Below, piece after piece: positions 46,935 to 59,744 of a DNA stretch of 64,000 nt; within the stretch, counting starts at the first letter, position 1, and each line of letters starts with the position of its first letter. Source of the stretch: Saccharopolyspora shandongensis (lineage in GTDB: Bacteria; Actinomycetota; Actinomycetes; Mycobacteriales; Pseudonocardiaceae); contig NZ_FNOK01000011.1 of assembly GCF_900106995.1 (NCBI RefSeq), forward strand, positions 161,977-225,976. Direction: 5' to 3'. The notes under the pieces are model-generated. The model did no database searches. It saw only the letters and a program-made list of their open reading frames with translations, and had not been told where the DNA came from. The translations under genes were made by a program, and so were the position numbers.

Positions 46935-48512
46935 TCAGTTACCTCCCTGCGAGGTCACGGGGTCGGTGACGCCGACCTCGCTCATGGTCGCCGCGACCGA
47001 CGGGTTGATCACGTCCAACACCGGCTTCGGGTAGAAGCCCAACGCGAGCACCAGCACGATCAGCGGGGTCAGCACCGCGATCTCGCGGGCGCCGAGGTCG
47101 GCCACCCGCAGCCGGTGCGCGCCCGGCTTGTTCGGGTCGGTCACCGCGCCCGGGCCGCCGGCGGAGCCCAGCAGCGCGTCGCCGCGCACCGGGCCCTGCA
47201 TCGTCCGCTGGTACAGCCAGAGCACGTAGACGGCGGCCAGCACCATGCCGATGGTGGCGAGCACGGTGTAGACCGGCTGCGTCCGGAAAGCGCCGACCAG
47301 CACCAGGAATTCGCTGATGAACGAGTTCGTGCCCGGCAGCGACAGGGTGCTCAGCCCGGCGATCAGCAGCGTGCCGGCCAGCAGCGGCGCCACCTTCGCC
47401 ATGCCGCCGTAGTCGGCGATCCGGGTGGAGCCGCCGCGCGCGATCACCATGCCGATCACCAGGATCAGCATGCCGGTCGCGATGCTGTGGTTGATCATGT
47501 ACGACACCGCGCCGACCTGCGCCTGCGAGGTGAACGCGAAGATGCCCAGCGCGATGAAGCCGAAGTGCGCGATCGACACGTAGGCGATGAAGCGCTTGAG
47601 GTCGGTCTGGCCGAAGGCCTGCAGCGAGCCGTAGAGCACGCCGATCACCGCGAGCACCAGCACCAGCGGGGCGAGCAGCTTCGACGCCTCCGGCGTGAGC
47701 GGCAGGCTGTAGCGCAGGAAGCCGAAGGTGCCGACCTTGTCGAGCACACCGACGACGATCACCGCGACGCCGATCGGCGCCTGCTGCGCCGCGTCCGGCA
47801 GCCAGGTGTGGAACGGGATCAGCGGGGCCTTGATGGCGAACGCGGTGAAGAACCCGAGGAACAGCCACACCTGCACGCTGGTCGGCGCTCCGGCGAGCAC
47901 CGGCACCAGCGTCGCCCAGTCGAACGTGCCGGTGCCGGTGACCTCCGCGCTGTAGACGTACGCGCCGATCGCCGAGGCCAGCATGATCAGGCCGCCGAGG
48001 AAGGAGTACAGGAAGAACTTCACCGCGGCGTAGGTGCGCTTCTCGCCGCCGTAGCCGCCGATGAGGAAGTACATCGGGATCAGCATGATCTCGAAGAGCA
48101 CGTAGAACAGGAACAGGTCGGTCGCGGCGAACACCGCCACCGTCAGGGCCTGCTCCAGCAGCAGCAGCGAGAAGAAGCCGCCGTGGGTGCGCCCGGCGGG
48201 CAGCCGCTCGCCCCAGCTGTAGCCGAGGACCAGCGGGGTGAGCAGCGCGATCACCGCGATCATCACCAGCGCGATGCCGTCCACGCCGAGCGAGAGCCGG
48301 ATGTCGAACGCCGGGATCCACTCCACCGAGCTGGTGAGCTGCAGCCGCGGACCCGCCGGGTCGTAGGCGGCCCACGCGGCGAGCGCGATCACCAGCTCCA
48401 CCAGGGAGAACCCGAGCGCGGTCCACTTGGCCACCGGCGCGTTGCCGCGCAGCAGCGCCACCACCACCGACCCGGCGATCGGCAGCAGGATCAGTGCGAC
48501 GAGCAGGGTCAT
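46935..48512 (-). CDS. nuoM: NADH-quinone oxidoreductase subunit M
   Basis: 525 residues, antiporter-like membrane subunit. LFYVLFEIMLIPMYFLIGGYGG contains the conserved Glu; KAPLIPFHTWLPDAAQQAPIGV and LKRFIAYVSIAHFGFI carry the pumping-channel Lys and His. ATG. It is separated from nuoL by 91 bases, unusually long for this operon, containing a perfect palindrome. Confidence 0.96.
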   Translation of the reverse strand: MTLLVALILLPIAGSVVVALLRGNAPVAKWTALGFSLVELVIALAAWAAYDPAGPRLQLTSSVEWIPAFDIRLSLGVDGIALVMIAVIALLTPLVLGYSWGERLPAGRTHGGFFSLLLLEQALTVAVFAATDLFLFYVLFEIMLIPMYFLIGGYGGEKRTYAAVKFFLYSFLGGLIMLASAIGAYVYSAEVTGTGTFDWATLVPVLAGAPTSVQVWLFLGFFTAFAIKAPLIPFHTWLPDAAQQAPIGVAVIVVGVLDKVGTFGFLRYSLPLTPEASKLLAPLVLVLAVIGVLYGSLQAFGQTDLKRFIAYVSIAHFGFIALGIFAFTSQAQVGAVSYMINHSIATGMLILVIGMVIARGGSTRIADYGGMAKVAPLLAGTLLIAGLSTLSLPGTNSFISEFLVLVGAFRTQPVYTVLATIGMVLAAVYVLWLYQRTMQGPVRGDALLGSAGGPGAVTDPNKPGAHRLRVADLGAREIAVLTPLIVLVLALGFYPKPVLDVINPSVAATMSEVGVTDPVTSQGGN

Positions 48513-48561
48513 CGGATCTCCTCCCGGAGCTCGCTCAACCGACCGAGTCCACAGTGGACGT

Positions 48562-48581
48562 GCAGTTTCAATTGAAACTGC
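48562..48581. repeat. Perfect 20-base palindrome between nuoL and nuoM
   Basis: Half-site GCAGTTTCAA; centre TTTCAATTGAAA. It lies inside the complex I operon, between the nuoL stop and the nuoM start. It could form a hairpin that protects or terminates part of the transcript. The TTTC-NNNN-GAAA centre is shared with the palindromes at 9287 and 12341. Confidence 0.75.
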
Positions 48582-48603
48582 GGTCCGGGGCGCAGCCAGG
48601 TCG

Positions 48604-50634
48604 TCATGTCGGGATCCCCACTGCCATCAGGGCGGCGATCAGCAGGATTCCGCCGAAGAGCATGGACAGGGCGTAGGACCGGACGAAACCGGTCTGCAGC
48701 CGGCGCAGGCGGCCGGAGCTGAAGCCGAGGAACCCGGCGATGCCGTTGACCGCGCCGTCAACGCCCTTGCGGTCCACGGTGACCAGCCCGCGCGACAGGC
48801 CGAACGTCGGCCGCACCGCCAAGGCGTTGTTCAGCGCGTTGCCGCCCAGGTCCGCGCGGGCCGCGCGGACGATCGGCGAAACCCGCTCCGGGCGCTCCAC
48901 CGGCACCGGCTTGCGACCGACCACCAGCCAGGCGATCAGCGCGCCCAGCGCGGACAGCGCGACGGTCAGCACCGGGATCAGCGCGTGCGGGATCGCGGTG
49001 TGCTCGGCCTCGCGCAGCTCGCCCAGCGACGGCGTCAGGAACCCGACCAGCCGGTCGCCGCCGGCGAGGAACATGCCCGCCGCGACCGAACCGATGGCCA
49101 GCACGATCATCGGCGCGGTCATCACCGCGGGCGACTCGTGCGGGTGGAAGGCTCTGTTCGCGCCCCCGGGCGCATTCTCCGCATTCAGCTTCTCCCAGCG
49201 CTTCTCGCCGAAGAACGTCATCAGCACCAGGCGGGTCATGTAGAACGCGGTGATCGCCGCGCCCAGCATCGCCGCGCCGCCGAACACCCAGCCGCGCCAG
49301 CCCTCCTGGCCGAACGCCGCCTCGATGATCGCGTCCTTCGAGTAGTACCCGGACAGGAACGGGAAGCCGATCAGCGCCAGGTAGCCGAGCCCGAAGGTGG
49401 CGAAGGTGATCGGCATGAACCGGTAGAGGCCGCCGAACTTGCGCATGTCGACCTCGTCGTTCATGCCGTGCATCACCGAACCGGCGCCGAGGAACAGCCC
49501 GGCCTTGAAGAAGCCGTGGGTGAGCAGGTGCATGATGCCCAGCGCGTATCCGGCCGGGCCGAGCCCGACGGCCAGCATCATGTAGCCGATCTGGCTGACC
49601 GTGGAGTACGCCAGGACCTTCTTGATGTCGTCGTAGGCGCAGCCGATGATGCAGCCGACCAGCAGCGTCACCGCACCGACGATGGTGACGGCCAGCTGCC
49701 CACCGGGCGAGAGCGTGAACAGCGGGTTGGACCGCGCGATCAGGTACACGCCCGCGGTGACCATCGTCGCCGCGTGGATGAGGGCGGACACCGGGGTCGG
49801 GCCCTCCATCGCGTCCGGCAACCACGCCTGCAGCGGCACCTGGCCGGACTTGCCGCAGGCGCCCAGCAGCAGCAACAGCGTGATGGCCAGCAGCACGCCC
49901 GGCGTCAGCTCACCGGCGCGGGCGAAGACCTCGGTGTACTGCGTGGTGCCGAGGTTGGCGAACAGCAGGAAGATCGCCAGCGCCAGCCCGACGTCGCCGA
50001 CGCGGTTCATCACGAACGCCTTGGTCGCCGCCGCGGCCGCCGACGGCCGGCCCTGCCAGAAGCCGATCAGCAGGTAGGACGCGAGACCGACGCCCTCCCA
50101 GCCGAGGTACAGGGTCACGAAGCTGTTGCCCAGCACCAGGATCAGCATCGCCGCGACGAACAGGTTCAGGTAGGCGAAGAACCGGCGGCGTTCGGTGTTG
50201 TCCCGCCCGGTGCGGCCTTCCTGGTCATGCGACATGTAGCCGATCGAGTAGATGTGGATCAGCGCGCCGACGCCGGTGATCAGCAGCACGAACACCATCG
50301 ACAGCGGGTCGATCCGGATCCCGAAGTCGACCTGCAGGGCGTTCACCGGGATCCACGAGAACAGGTGCAACTCCCGCACCCTGCTCTCCTCGCCGAGTCC
50401 GACCACGGAGCTGAACAGCCCGAGCCCGTACAGGAAGGACGCGATCACGGTGGCGCAGCCGAGGATGTGCCCCCAGCCGTTGGCCCGGCGCCCGGCGACG
50501 AGCAGGATCAACGCGCCCAGCGCCGGGAACGCGATCACCAGCCAGGCGGCCTCCTGGAACGCTCCCGCCGGGGCCATCGCGTCCGGCGGGAGCCCGGTGA
50601 GGGAGAAGGCCCCGGTAGTCATCATTGCCGTCAC
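48604..50634 (-). CDS. nuoL: NADH-quinone oxidoreductase subunit L
   Basis: 676 residues, the largest antiporter-like subunit, with the long lateral helix at its end. Segments: [88 protein letters not shown]. The GTG at 50634 lies 11 bases after the nuoK stop with GAGAGGG before it; ATG codons shortly downstream are alternatives. Confidence 0.96.
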   Translation of the reverse strand: MTAMMTTGAFSLTGLPPDAMAPAGAFQEAAWLVIAFPALGALILLVAGRRANGWGHILGCATVIASFLYGLGLFSSVVGLGEESRVRELHLFSWIPVNALQVDFGIRIDPLSMVFVLLITGVGALIHIYSIGYMSHDQEGRTGRDNTERRRFFAYLNLFVAAMLILVLGNSFVTLYLGWEGVGLASYLLIGFWQGRPSAAAAATKAFVMNRVGDVGLALAIFLLFANLGTTQYTEVFARAGELTPGVLLAITLLLLLGACGKSGQVPLQAWLPDAMEGPTPVSALIHAATMVTAGVYLIARSNPLFTLSPGGQLAVTIVGAVTLLVGCIIGCAYDDIKKVLAYSTVSQIGYMMLAVGLGPAGYALGIMHLLTHGFFKAGLFLGAGSVMHGMNDEVDMRKFGGLYRFMPITFATFGLGYLALIGFPFLSGYYSKDAIIEAAFGQEGWRGWVFGGAAMLGAAITAFYMTRLVLMTFFGEKRWEKLNAENAPGGANRAFHPHESPAVMTAPMIVLAIGSVAAGMFLAGGDRLVGFLTPSLGELREAEHTAIPHALIPVLTVALSALGALIAWLVVGRKPVPVERPERVSPIVRAARADLGGNALNNALAVRPTFGLSRGLVTVDRKGVDGAVNGIAGFLGFSSGRLRRLQTGFVRSYALSMLFGGILLIAALMAVGIPT

Positions 50635-50645
50635 CACGCGCCCTC

Positions 50646-50945
50646 TCAGTACTTCAGCAGGTTGGCGTCGTCGACCGAGGCCGAGCGACGCGTCCGGAAG
50701 ATCGACATGATGATGGCCAGGCCGACCACCACCTCGGCCGCGGCGACGACCATCACGAAGAAGGCCATGACCTGCCCGTGCACCGAACCCTCGATGCGCG
50801 CGAAGGTCACCAGCGTCAGGTTGACCGCGTTGAGCATCAGCTCGATGCACATGAACACCACGATCGCGTTGCGCCGCACCAGCACCCCGACGGCGCCGAT
50901 GGTGAACAGCAACGCCGACAGCAGCAGGTAGTAGGTGGGGGTCAC
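50646..50945 (-). CDS. nuoK: NADH-quinone oxidoreductase subunit K
   Basis: 99 residues, three membrane helices, with the two conserved Glu in [13 protein letters not shown] and [12 protein letters not shown] that belong to the proton path. GTG overlaps the nuoJ stop as GTGA. Confidence 0.96.
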   Translation of the reverse strand: MTPTYYLLLSALLFTIGAVGVLVRRNAIVVFMCIELMLNAVNLTLVTFARIEGSVHGQVMAFFVMVVAAAEVVVGLAIIMSIFRTRRSASVDDANLLKY

Positions 50946-51895
50946 TGCCGGACCTCCTCGGAGGAGACGTGCTCGGACTCGTGGCCGTTGTTGTGGTGGG
51001 CCCCGTTCCCGTTGGTGTGCGGCGACTTCTGCTCGGGCGCCGGGGGCGTCTCCTCGTGGTGCCCGCCGGTCAGCGCGTGCGGGTCGGGACCCGGCTGCCG
51101 GCCGGCGACCGCGCGCCGCTCGTCGCCGAGCCGGTCCGCGGGCAGGTTCTCCAGCAGCTCGGACAGCGACTCCGGCGCCACCGAGCCATCGGGCAGCAGC
51201 GCCGGGACGGCGACCGAGTTGGCCGTCGCGTACACGCCGGGCCCGGGCAGCGGCGACGGGCGGGAGCCGCGGAACCGGGCTTCGGCCCGCTCCCGCTGGC
51301 TCAGCCGCGGGCCGCGGCCCTTGCCGCCGTAGGCCAGCACCATCGCGCCCACCGCGGCGGTGATCAGCAGCGCCGAGGTCAGCTCGAACGGGAACAGGTA
51401 GTCGGTGAAGATCAACCGGCCGAGGCCGCCCGCACCGCCGCCGGTCGGCGTCCACGGGTTCAGCGGCGCGGCGGGCGTCACCGCGGTGAGCGCCCGCGCC
51501 AGGCCGGACACCAGCAGGGCCGCCAGGCCGATGCCGCCGACCCCGGCCCACAACCGCTGCCCGCGCAGGACTTCGACCACCGAGTCGGACGAGTCGCGGC
51601 CGACCATCATCAGCACGAACAGGAACAGCATCATGATCGCGCCGGTGTAGACGATGATCTGCGTGAACCCGAGGAACGGTGCGCTCTGCGCCATGTAGAG
51701 CACGCCCAGGCACAGCATCGTCAGCACCAGCCACAGCGCGGAGTGCACCGCGTTGCGGGCGAACACCATGCCCAGCGCGCCGACCAGCGCCAGCGGTCCG
51801 AGCACCCAGAAGGCCACCGTCTCGCCGGTGCCCACAGTGCCCGCTACGACGCTACTCTGCGCCTGCGCCAGGAACTGCACCGCTTCGCTGGTCAT
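50942..51895 (-). CDS. nuoJ: NADH-quinone oxidoreductase subunit J
   Basis: 317 residues: five membrane helices ([43 protein letters not shown]) and a ~130-residue Pro/Glu/His-rich cytoplasmic tail longer than in E. coli. ATG overlaps the nuoI stop. Confidence 0.95.
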   Translation of the reverse strand: MTSEAVQFLAQAQSSVVAGTVGTGETVAFWVLGPLALVGALGMVFARNAVHSALWLVLTMLCLGVLYMAQSAPFLGFTQIIVYTGAIMMLFLFVLMMVGRDSSDSVVEVLRGQRLWAGVGGIGLAALLVSGLARALTAVTPAAPLNPWTPTGGGAGGLGRLIFTDYLFPFELTSALLITAAVGAMVLAYGGKGRGPRLSQRERAEARFRGSRPSPLPGPGVYATANSVAVPALLPDGSVAPESLSELLENLPADRLGDERRAVAGRQPGPDPHALTGGHHEETPPAPEQKSPHTNGNGAHHNNGHESEHVSSEEVRQ

Positions 51896-52458
51896 CTCCC
51901 GGCCTCCTCATGCCCGGACTCGACCGTCTGCTCCGCCGGGACTCCCCGCTGCTTGGCCAATTCCGGCCCGCGCACGTAGTAGTCCTGCTCGTCGTTGCCG
52001 AGCCGCATCGGGTGCGGCGGCTGCTCCATGCCGGGCAGCAGCGGCGCCAGCATGTCCGCCTTGGTGTAGATCAGGTCCTGGCGGTTGTCGTCGGCGGTCT
52101 CGTACTCGTTGGTCATCGTCAGCGCGCGCGTCGGGCAGGCCTCGATGCACAACCCGCAGCCGATGCAGCGCAGGTAGTTGATCTGGTAGTCCTTGCCGTA
52201 GCGCTCACCGGGCGAGTACCGGGCCTCTTCGGTGTTGTCGCCGCCCTCCACGAAGATCGCGTCGGCCGGGCACGCCCACGCGCACAGCTCGCAGCCGACG
52301 CACTTCTCCAGCCCGTCCGGGTGCCGGTTGAGCTGGTGGCGGCCGTGGAACCGGGGCGCCGGGATCTTCTTGACCTCGGGGTACTCCTCGGTGACGACCT
52401 TCTTGAACATGGTCGAGAAGGTGACGCCGAAGCCCTTGATCGGATCAAACATTCCCAT
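51892..52458 (-). CDS. nuoI: NADH-quinone oxidoreductase subunit I
   Basis: 188 residues, carries two 4Fe-4S clusters near the quinone site: [12 protein letters not shown] and [15 protein letters not shown] 52458 ([13 protein letters not shown]) overlaps the nuoH end by 14 bases; the next ATG, two codons on, is possible. Confidence 0.96.
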   Translation of the reverse strand: MGMFDPIKGFGVTFSTMFKKVVTEEYPEVKKIPAPRFHGRHQLNRHPDGLEKCVGCELCAWACPADAIFVEGGDNTEEARYSPGERYGKDYQINYLRCIGCGLCIEACPTRALTMTNEYETADDNRQDLIYTKADMLAPLLPGMEQPPHPMRLGNDEQDYYVRGPELAKQRGVPAEQTVESGHEEAGR

Positions 52459-53758
52459 GAGGCGCCTCCTCGCCTTCCGGACCCGCGACCTCGCCCGCAG
52501 TGCGGTCGGCACCGCTGTGCACCGGGGTGCGGCGCGGCGGGGTCTCGGGGACTTGCAGGTCCAGCGGCGGAACGGGGTATCCGCTGCCGGCCAGCGGGAT
52601 CTCGTCGGCGTCCTTGGCCGGTTTGCGGTCCGGGATCAGGAACGTCGCCGCCAGCAGGATCGCGATCACGATGCCGCCGCCGATGAGGAACTGCTGCGAG
52701 CTGACCGCTTCCTCGTTGCGCAGCGCGCGGATCACGGTGACCGCGATGATCCACAGCAGGCTGAGCGGGACCAGGAACTTCCAGCCCAGGTTCATGAACT
52801 GGTCGTAGCGCAGGCGGGGCAGCGTGCCGCGCAGCCAGATGAAGAAGAACAGGAACGCCACCGTCTTGCCGAGGAACCACAGCACCGGCCACCAGCCGGT
52901 GTTGAGCACCCCGTCGCCGATCAGCGACAGCGGCCACGGTGCGTGCCAGCCGCCGAGGAACAGCGTGGTCGCCAGCGCCGAGACGGTGACCATGTTGATG
53001 TACTCGGCGAGGAAGAACAGCGCGAACTTCAGCGACGAGTACTCGGTGTGGAACCCGCCGACCAGCTCCGACTCCGCCTCCGGCAGGTCGAACGGGGCGC
53101 GGTTGGTCTCACCGACCATGGACACCACGTAGACGACGAAGCTGAACGGCAGCAGCAGGAAGAACCAGCCGTCCTTCTGCGCTTCGACGATGCCCGAGGT
53201 GGACAGCGTGCCCGCGTACATGATGACCGCGACGAACGACAGGCCCATCGCGATCTCGTAGGAGATCACCTGCGCCGCCGAGCGCAGCGAGCCCAGCAGC
53301 GGGTACGGCGAGCCGGAGGCCCAGCCGGCCAGCACGATGCCGTAGACGCCGATGGAGGCGCAGGCCAGCACGACCAGCAGGCCGACCGGCAGGTCCACCA
53401 GCTGCAACGCGGTGGGCTCGCCGAAGATGGTGACCTCGGGGCCGATCGGAATCACCGAGAACGACACCAGCGCGGGCGTCGCGGAGATCACCGGGGCCAG
53501 GAAGTACACCCACTTGTCGGCCAGCACCGGCCGGATGTCTTCCTTGAAGGCCAGCTTCAGGCCGTCCGCCAGCGATTGCAGCAACCCGAACGGGCCCGCC
53601 CGGTTGGGGCCGGGCCGGTGCTGCATCCGCCCGATCACCCGGCGCTCCGCCCAGATCGTCAACAACGTCATGACGACCAGGAACACGAAGATCACGACGA
53701 CCTTCAGCAGGATCAGCCAGAGCGGATCGTCGGCGAGCAGTTCCGCGGTTCTGGTCAT
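52445..53758 (-). CDS. nuoH: NADH-quinone oxidoreductase subunit H
   Basis: 437 residues, eight membrane helices that form the quinone entry: [55 protein letters not shown] ~60-residue polar C-terminal tail is extra compared with E. coli. ATG overlaps the nuoG stop as ATGA. Confidence 0.96.
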   Translation of the reverse strand: MTRTAELLADDPLWLILLKVVVIFVFLVVMTLLTIWAERRVIGRMQHRPGPNRAGPFGLLQSLADGLKLAFKEDIRPVLADKWVYFLAPVISATPALVSFSVIPIGPEVTIFGEPTALQLVDLPVGLLVVLACASIGVYGIVLAGWASGSPYPLLGSLRSAAQVISYEIAMGLSFVAVIMYAGTLSTSGIVEAQKDGWFFLLLPFSFVVYVVSMVGETNRAPFDLPEAESELVGGFHTEYSSLKFALFFLAEYINMVTVSALATTLFLGGWHAPWPLSLIGDGVLNTGWWPVLWFLGKTVAFLFFFIWLRGTLPRLRYDQFMNLGWKFLVPLSLLWIIAVTVIRALRNEEAVSSQQFLIGGGIVIAILLAATFLIPDRKPAKDADEIPLAGSGYPVPPLDLQVPETPPRRTPVHSGADRTAGEVAGPEGEEAPHGNV

Positions 53759-56277
53759 GCTCTCCCCCCGTCGAGGTGGGTCGTGCCGCCGTAGCCGTTT
53801 CCGGCGGCGGGAGACATCGCCGTGGTGGCGGCGATGTCGACGACCGCGCCGTGGCCGACGCCCAGCGTCCGGTGCACCTTCGAGGCACCGGAGTCGGCGG
53901 GCAGCCACACCACGTCGTCGGGCATTTCGGCGAGCTCCGCCGCGAGCACGATCGCGCCCTTGGCGGTGCGGATCTCGATGCGCTGCCCGTCGCCGAGCCC
54001 GATCCGCTGCGCGGTGCCCGGCGAGAGCACCGCGATGGTGCGCCGCGAGGTGCCGGCCAGGTTCGGCTCGTCGGACTGCATCGATCCGTTGTCCAGCAGC
54101 TGCCGCCAGGTCGCCAGCACCGCCTGCCCCGCGCCGGGTCTCGGTGCCGCCGCGGGCGGCTCGTCCGGGGCGGGCAGCCCCGCGCCGAGGTGCGGCCCGA
54201 CGCGTTCGAGCTCGGCGAGCGCGGCGGCCGGGGTCTGCGTGAACAGGTCCACGTCCATCTCCACCGCGAGGGTGTCCAGCACCCGGCAGTCCGGCAGCGC
54301 GCCGGTGCCCTCGATGGTGGTGCGGAACTCGCGGTGGCGGCCTTCCCAGTTCAGGTAGCTGCCGGCCTTCTCGGTGCTGGGCGCGATGGGCAGCACCACG
54401 TTGGCGTGCTCGGTGACCGCGCTCGGCCGCAGTTCCAGGCTGACCACGAAGCCCGCGCGGCGCAGGGCCTTCTCGGCGAGCGCCGGGTCGGGCAGGTCGT
54501 TGGGGTCGACACCGCCGACGACCAGCCCGGAGAGGTCTCCGGCGGCCGCCGCGGCGAGGATTCCGGTGACGTCGCGGCCGGCGCGGGCGGGCAGGGCGGC
54601 CGGAGCGAGGCCCCAGTGCCGCTCCAGCTCGGCGCGGGCTTCGGCATCGGCCACCGGGCGTCCGCCCGGAAGCAGCGTCGGCAGTACGCCGACCTCGATC
54701 GCGCCGCGCTCGCCGGCGCGGCGGGGAATCCACGCGACGCTCACGCCGGTCCGCTGCGCGGTGCGCAGGATCTCCGAGTACAGCCCGGGGACCTCCGCGG
54801 CGCGCTCACCGACGAGGAGGACCGCTCCCGGCTGCCGCAGCGCTTCATCCACATCGGACGGGAGCTCGCGCAGCGCCGCGGCTTCGCCGCCGGGCACGCA
54901 CGGCACCAGCGACCCGGTCCGCACCGGTCCGCCGTCGTGCACGATGACCGTCGTCTTCTCCACGCCCGGCGAGGCCCACGGTGCCAAGTGGAACACCTTG
55001 GTGGCACCCTTGCGGGCCGCCTTGCGCAGCCGCAGGAAGACGATCGGCGATTCCTCTTCCGGCTCGAACGCCACGCACAGCACCGCGGGCGCTGATTCCA
55101 GGTCCCGGTAGGTGACGCCGTTGCCCGGGCTGGTACCGACCACAGTGGACTCCAGGAACCGCAGCTCCTCGTCGGAGTGCGGCCGGGCCCGGTAGTCGAT
55201 GTCGTTGGTGCGCAGTGCGATCCGCGCGAACTTCGCGTAGGCGTAGGCGTCCTCGACGGTCAGCCGGCCGCCGGGCAGCACCCCGACGCCTTCGGCGTCA
55301 CGCGCCTCGGCGAGCCCCTTCGCGGCCGCCTGCAGCGCCTCGGTCCAGGACGCGGGCCGCAGCTCGCCGTTCTCCCGGATCAGCGGCCGGGTGATCCGGT
55401 CGTTGGCGGTGGCGTAGCGGAAGGCGAAGCGGCCCTTGTCGCAGATCCACTCCTCGTTGACCTCCGGGTCGTCGCCCGCCAGCCGCCGCATCACCTTGCC
55501 GCGCCGCCAGTCGTTGCGGATCTCGCAGCCGGACGCGCAGTGCTCGCACTGGCCGGGCGTCGACACCAGGTCGAACGGCCGGGACCGGAACCGGTAGGCC
55601 GCGCTGGTCAGCGCCCCGACCGGGCAGATCTGGATGGTGTTGCCGGAGAAGTAGCTCTGGAACGGCTGCTGCTCGCCGATGCCGATCTGCTGCAACGCCC
55701 CGCGCTCCAGCAGCTCGATGAACGGATCGCCCGCCACCTGCTTGGAGAACCGGGTGCAGCGCTGGCAGAGCACGCAGCGCTCCCGGTCCAGCAGCACCTG
55801 CGAGGAGATCGGCACCGGCTTGGCGAAGGTCCGCTTGGTGTCGTGGAAGCGGGACTCCGCCCGGCCGTGCTTCAACGCCTGGTTCTGCAGCGGGCACTCG
55901 CCGCCCTTGTCGCAGATCGGGCAGTCCAGCGGGTGGTTGATCAGCAGCAGCTCCATCACGCCCTGCTGCGCCTTGTCCGCCACCGGCGAGGTCTGCTGCG
56001 TCTTGACCACCATGCCGTCGGCCACGGTCATCGTGCAGGACGCCTGCGGCTTCGGCATCGGCCGCCCGCCCATCTCGACCTCGACGAGGCACTGGCGGCA
56101 GGCGCCTGCCGGGTCGAGCAGCGGGTGGTCGCAGAACCGCGGGATGGTGATGCCCATCCGCTCCGCGGTCCGGATCAGCAGCTCGCCCTTGGGCGCCACG
56201 ACCTCGATGCCGTCGATGGTCAGGCGAACATACCCCTCCGGTACCGGACGGGTTTCGGCTTCTGGTGCCACGGTCAT
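53755..56277 (-). CDS. nuoG: NADH-quinone oxidoreductase subunit G
   Basis: 840 residues, peripheral arm, molybdopterin-oxidoreductase fold. N-terminal 2Fe-2S motif ([19 protein letters not shown]), His/Cys cluster ([17 protein letters not shown]), 4Fe-4S ([10 protein letters not shown] ... CPVGALTS) and the further cluster motif CEHCASGC. Electrons pass from NuoE/F to NuoI through it. ATG overlaps the nuoF stop. Confidence 0.96.
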   Translation of the reverse strand: MTVAPEAETRPVPEGYVRLTIDGIEVVAPKGELLIRTAERMGITIPRFCDHPLLDPAGACRQCLVEVEMGGRPMPKPQASCTMTVADGMVVKTQQTSPVADKAQQGVMELLLINHPLDCPICDKGGECPLQNQALKHGRAESRFHDTKRTFAKPVPISSQVLLDRERCVLCQRCTRFSKQVAGDPFIELLERGALQQIGIGEQQPFQSYFSGNTIQICPVGALTSAAYRFRSRPFDLVSTPGQCEHCASGCEIRNDWRRGKVMRRLAGDDPEVNEEWICDKGRFAFRYATANDRITRPLIRENGELRPASWTEALQAAAKGLAEARDAEGVGVLPGGRLTVEDAYAYAKFARIALRTNDIDYRARPHSDEELRFLESTVVGTSPGNGVTYRDLESAPAVLCVAFEPEEESPIVFLRLRKAARKGATKVFHLAPWASPGVEKTTVIVHDGGPVRTGSLVPCVPGGEAAALRELPSDVDEALRQPGAVLLVGERAAEVPGLYSEILRTAQRTGVSVAWIPRRAGERGAIEVGVLPTLLPGGRPVADAEARAELERHWGLAPAALPARAGRDVTGILAAAAAGDLSGLVVGGVDPNDLPDPALAEKALRRAGFVVSLELRPSAVTEHANVVLPIAPSTEKAGSYLNWEGRHREFRTTIEGTGALPDCRVLDTLAVEMDVDLFTQTPAAALAELERVGPHLGAGLPAPDEPPAAAPRPGAGQAVLATWRQLLDNGSMQSDEPNLAGTSRRTIAVLSPGTAQRIGLGDGQRIEIRTAKGAIVLAAELAEMPDDVVWLPADSGASKVHRTLGVGHGAVVDIAATTAMSPAAGNGYGGTTHLDGGRA

Positions 56278-57575
56278 CGGGCCGCTCCAACCAATGCGGA
56301 CTCAGCGGTCTTGTTCTTCTCACACAGCGCGAGGAACTCCTCGCGGAAGTACTTGATGCCGCTGACGATCGGGCTGACCGCACCGTCGCCCAGGGCGCAG
56401 AACGAGCGGCCGAAGATGTTGTCGCACACGTCCAGGAGGGTTTCGATGTCCTCCTCGGTGCCGTGCCCGTCGACCATCCGCTCCAGCACCTGCGCCAGCC
56501 AGTAGGTGCCCTCCCGGCACGGCGTGCACTTGCCGCAGGACTCGTGCTCGTAGAACTGGGTCCACTTCATCACGGCCCACGGCACCGAAACCGTCTCGTT
56601 GAACACCATCACCGCGGTGGTGCCCAGCATCGACCCGGCCTCGGCGGCGCCCTCGAAGTCCAGCGGCACGTCCAGGTGCTCGGCGGTGAACATCGGCGTC
56701 GACGAGCCGCCCGGCGTCCAGAACTTCAGCGGGATGCCGTCCTTCATGCCGCCCGCCAGCTCCAGCAGCTCGCGGAGCGTGGTGCCCAGCGGCGCCTCGT
56801 ACTGGCCGGGCCGCTCGACGTGCCCGGAGATCGAGTAGATCTTCGGGCCGGGCGACTTCTCGGTGCCCATCTTGCGGAACCACTCGGCGCCGCCGTTGAC
56901 GATGAAGGGCACCGAGGCGATCGTCTCGACGTTGTTCACCGTGGTCGGGCAGGCGTAGAGCCCGGCGGCCGCCGGGAACGGCGGCTTCAGCCGCGGCTGA
57001 CCGCGCTTGCCCTCCAGCGAGTCGAGCAGCGCCGTCTCCTCGCCGCAGATGTAGGCGCCCGCGCCCGCGTGCACCACGATGTCCAGGTCGAAGCCCGAGT
57101 CCAGGATGTTCTTGCCGAGGTATCCGGCCTGGTAGGCCTCGCGGACCGCGTTGTTCAGCCGCCGGATCGGGTGCAGCGCCTCGCCGCGCACGTAGATCAT
57201 GCAGTGGTTGGCGCGCATCGCGTAGCTGGCGATGATGCAGCCCTCGATCAGCGAGTGCGGGTCGGCCATCATCAGCGGGATGTCCTTGCAGGTGCCCGGC
57301 TCGCCCTCGTCGGCGTTGATGACGAGGTAGTGCGGCTTGACCGGGTCCTTGGGCATGAAGCTCCACTTGACCCCGGCCGGGAACCCGGCGCCGCCGCGGC
57401 CGCGCAGCCCGGCGCCCTTGACCAGCTCGATCAGCTGGTCGGGGTGCGCCTTCAGGGCCTTGCGCAGCGCGGTGTAGCCCTCCAGCTGCTCGTAGGTGCG
57501 CAGCGTCCAGGAGGTCGGCGACAGCCACCGCTTCGTCAGTACCGGGGTCACCGGGCTGGTGCTGGGTTCGGTCAT
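56274..57575 (-). CDS. nuoF: NADH-quinone oxidoreductase subunit F
   Basis: 433 residues, binds NADH, FMN and one 4Fe-4S cluster: [66 protein letters not shown] 57575 preferred over a GTG two codons earlier because GAGGGTGG sits at proper distance. Confidence 0.96.
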   Translation of the reverse strand: MTEPSTSPVTPVLTKRWLSPTSWTLRTYEQLEGYTALRKALKAHPDQLIELVKGAGLRGRGGAGFPAGVKWSFMPKDPVKPHYLVINADEGEPGTCKDIPLMMADPHSLIEGCIIASYAMRANHCMIYVRGEALHPIRRLNNAVREAYQAGYLGKNILDSGFDLDIVVHAGAGAYICGEETALLDSLEGKRGQPRLKPPFPAAAGLYACPTTVNNVETIASVPFIVNGGAEWFRKMGTEKSPGPKIYSISGHVERPGQYEAPLGTTLRELLELAGGMKDGIPLKFWTPGGSSTPMFTAEHLDVPLDFEGAAEAGSMLGTTAVMVFNETVSVPWAVMKWTQFYEHESCGKCTPCREGTYWLAQVLERMVDGHGTEEDIETLLDVCDNIFGRSFCALGDGAVSPIVSGIKYFREEFLALCEKNKTAESALVGAAR

Positions 57576-57583
57576 GGCCACCC

Positions 57584-58354
57584 TCACTTCTTCTCCGGCA
57601 GCGGCGGGAGTTCCGCGTCGTCGGGCATGCTCGGCGCGGTCCAGCCCTGCTCGTTGGCCAGCTGCGCGCCGCGCAGGGTCTCGACCGCCGCCGACGACCC
57701 GGCCACAGTGGACTCGAGGTCGTCGAAGAAGCCCGCCAGCTGGCGCTCCGCGCCGCGGAAGTCGGAGAGCGCGGGACCGCGCGTCGGCGCCGGCTTCTCC
57801 CCGCGCTGCAACGCCTTCACGAGCTCCAGCGCCTGCTCCGGCGTCTGGTTGTCGAAGTACTCGTAGTTGACCTGCAGCACCGGGGCCAGGTCGCACGCGG
57901 CGAGGCACTCGGCGTGTTCCAGGGTGACCGAGCCCTCTTCGCCCGGCGTGCCGGCGGTCTCGTTGTGCCCGACGCCGAGGTGCTCGCTGACCTTCCGGTA
58001 GATCGCGTCGCCGCCGAGCGCCGCGCACATGGTGTTGGTGCAGATGCTCACCAGGTGCTGGCCGCAGGGCTTGCGCTTGTACATCGTGTAGAACGTCGCG
58101 ACGGCGCTGACCTCCGCAGTGGACAGTGCCAGCTGCTCCGCGCAGAACTGGATTCCCTCGGCGCTGACGTGCCCCTGCACGGACTGCACCAGGTGCAGCA
58201 TCGGCAGCAGCGCCGACCGGGACTCCGGGTACCGCGCGATGATCTGCTTCGCGTCGGCCCGCACGTCCTCGCCGAACACCGACGTAGCGCCAGAAATAGG
58301 CACGGCTTCGTGAACCGCCTCTTCCGTCGTGGTGAAGTCGAACTGCTCGGTCAT
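57584..58354 (-). CDS. nuoE: NADH-quinone oxidoreductase subunit E
   Basis: 256 residues, thioredoxin-like subunit with a 2Fe-2S cluster (CTNTMC ... CLAAC). Longer than most NuoE because of a ~90-residue C-terminal extension rich in Ala/Pro/Glu. ATG overlaps the nuoD stop as ATGA. Confidence 0.95.
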   Translation of the reverse strand: MTEQFDFTTTEEAVHEAVPISGATSVFGEDVRADAKQIIARYPESRSALLPMLHLVQSVQGHVSAEGIQFCAEQLALSTAEVSAVATFYTMYKRKPCGQHLVSICTNTMCAALGGDAIYRKVSEHLGVGHNETAGTPGEEGSVTLEHAECLAACDLAPVLQVNYEYFDNQTPEQALELVKALQRGEKPAPTRGPALSDFRGAERQLAGFFDDLESTVAGSSAAVETLRGAQLANEQGWTAPSMPDDAELPPLPEKK

Positions 58355-59706
58355 CGATCCACCCCGCCCATCACCGGGTCGATGGAGGCGACCGACGCGA
58401 TCGCGTCCGCCACCAGTCCGCCTTCGACCATGGCAGGCATCGCCTGCAGGTTCACGAAACTGGGTTCCCGCACGTGCACCCGCATCGGCCGGGTGCCGCC
58501 GTCGGAGACCACGTGGTAGCCGAGCTCGCCGCGCGGCGACTCGATCGGCACGTACACCTGGCCCGGCGGCACGTCGAAGCCCTCGGTCACCAGCTTGAAG
58601 TGGTGGATCAGCGACTCCATCGACTGACCCATGATCTTGCGGACGTGCTCCAGCGAGTTGCCCATGCCGTCCGGGCCGATGCTCAGCTTCGCCGGCCACG
58701 CGATCTTCGCGTCCTCCACCATGTGCGGGCCGGGCTCGAACTTGTCCAGGCACTGCCGGATGATCTTCAGCGACTGGTGCATCTCCTCCAGCCGCAGCAG
58801 GTACCGGGCGTAGCAGTCGGCGTCGGTGCTGGTGGGCACCTCGAAGTCGTACTCCTCGTAGCCGCAGTACGGCTCGATCTTGCGCAGGTCCCAGGCGAGC
58901 CCGGCGGAGCGCAGCAGCGGGCCGGTGACGCCGAGCTGCAGGCAGCCGTCCAGCGGTAGGTAGCCGACGTCCTTCAGGCGCCGCTTCCAGATCGGCTGGC
59001 CGGTGAACAGCTTGTCGTAGTCCGGCAGCCGCTTGTCCATCACCTTGATGAAGTTCTGGATCTTCTCCCGGTAGTCCGCCGGGAGGTCCTGGGCGACGCC
59101 GCCGGGCCGGATGAACGCGTGGTTCATCCGCAGGCCGGTCAGGTACTCCAGCAGGTGCAGGACCTCTTCGCGCTCGCGGAAGCCGTAGGTCATGCCGGTG
59201 GTCGCGCCCAGCTCCATCGCGCCGGTGGCCAGGAACACCAGGTGCGAGGAGATCCGGTTGAGCTCCATCAGCATCACCCGGAACACCTGCGCCCGCCGCG
59301 GCGCCTCGATGCCCAGCAGCTTCTCCACCGCCATGCAGTAGGCGGCCTCGTTGTGCAGCGGCGCCAGGTAGTCCATCCGCGTCACGAACGTGACGCCCTG
59401 CGTCCAGGTGCGGTACTCGGTGTTCTTCTCGATGCCGGTGTGCAGGTAGCCGATCACCGAACGGGCCTTGGTGACCGTCTCGCCTTCGAGCTCCAGCACC
59501 AGCCGCAGCACGCCGTGGGTGGACGGGTGCTGCGGGCCGAGGTTGATGACGACCCGCTCCTCGCCGGCCGTCTCGTCGATGAACTCGTCCCAGTCGCCGC
59601 CGGTGACGGTGTAGACCCGGCCCTCGGTGGTCTCCCGCGACTCCGCCTCGCCCGGGTGCGCGTGCGGGTCGTCGAGGCCGGTGTCGGCCAGTGGTTCGGT
59701 AGTCAT
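58351..59706 (-). CDS. nuoD: NADH-quinone oxidoreductase subunit D
   Basis: 451 residues, the 49-kDa subunit forming the quinone pocket with Nuo[65 protein letters not shown] 59706; a GTG three codons upstream is possible. Preceded by a 106-base gap with a strong hairpin. Confidence 0.96.
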   Translation of the reverse strand: MTTEPLADTGLDDPHAHPGEAESRETTEGRVYTVTGGDWDEFIDETAGEERVVINLGPQHPSTHGVLRLVLELEGETVTKARSVIGYLHTGIEKNTEYRTWTQGVTFVTRMDYLAPLHNEAAYCMAVEKLLGIEAPRRAQVFRVMLMELNRISSHLVFLATGAMELGATTGMTYGFREREEVLHLLEYLTGLRMNHAFIRPGGVAQDLPADYREKIQNFIKVMDKRLPDYDKLFTGQPIWKRRLKDVGYLPLDGCLQLGVTGPLLRSAGLAWDLRKIEPYCGYEEYDFEVPTSTDADCYARYLLRLEEMHQSLKIIRQCLDKFEPGPHMVEDAKIAWPAKLSIGPDGMGNSLEHVRKIMGQSMESLIHHFKLVTEGFDVPPGQVYVPIESPRGELGYHVVSDGGTRPMRVHVREPSFVNLQAMPAMVEGGLVADAIASVASIDPVMGGVDR

Positions 59707-59744
59707 CTCCAGCACCTCTCCGCGGTGTGCTGCGGTCCTCGGAC

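Noticed and set aside
45001..51979. Long plus-strand frames opposite nuoJ-nuoN and the polyprenyl synthase
   Set aside because: Antisense shadows of well-identified genes; His/Arg/Gln/Asp-rich low-complexity products.
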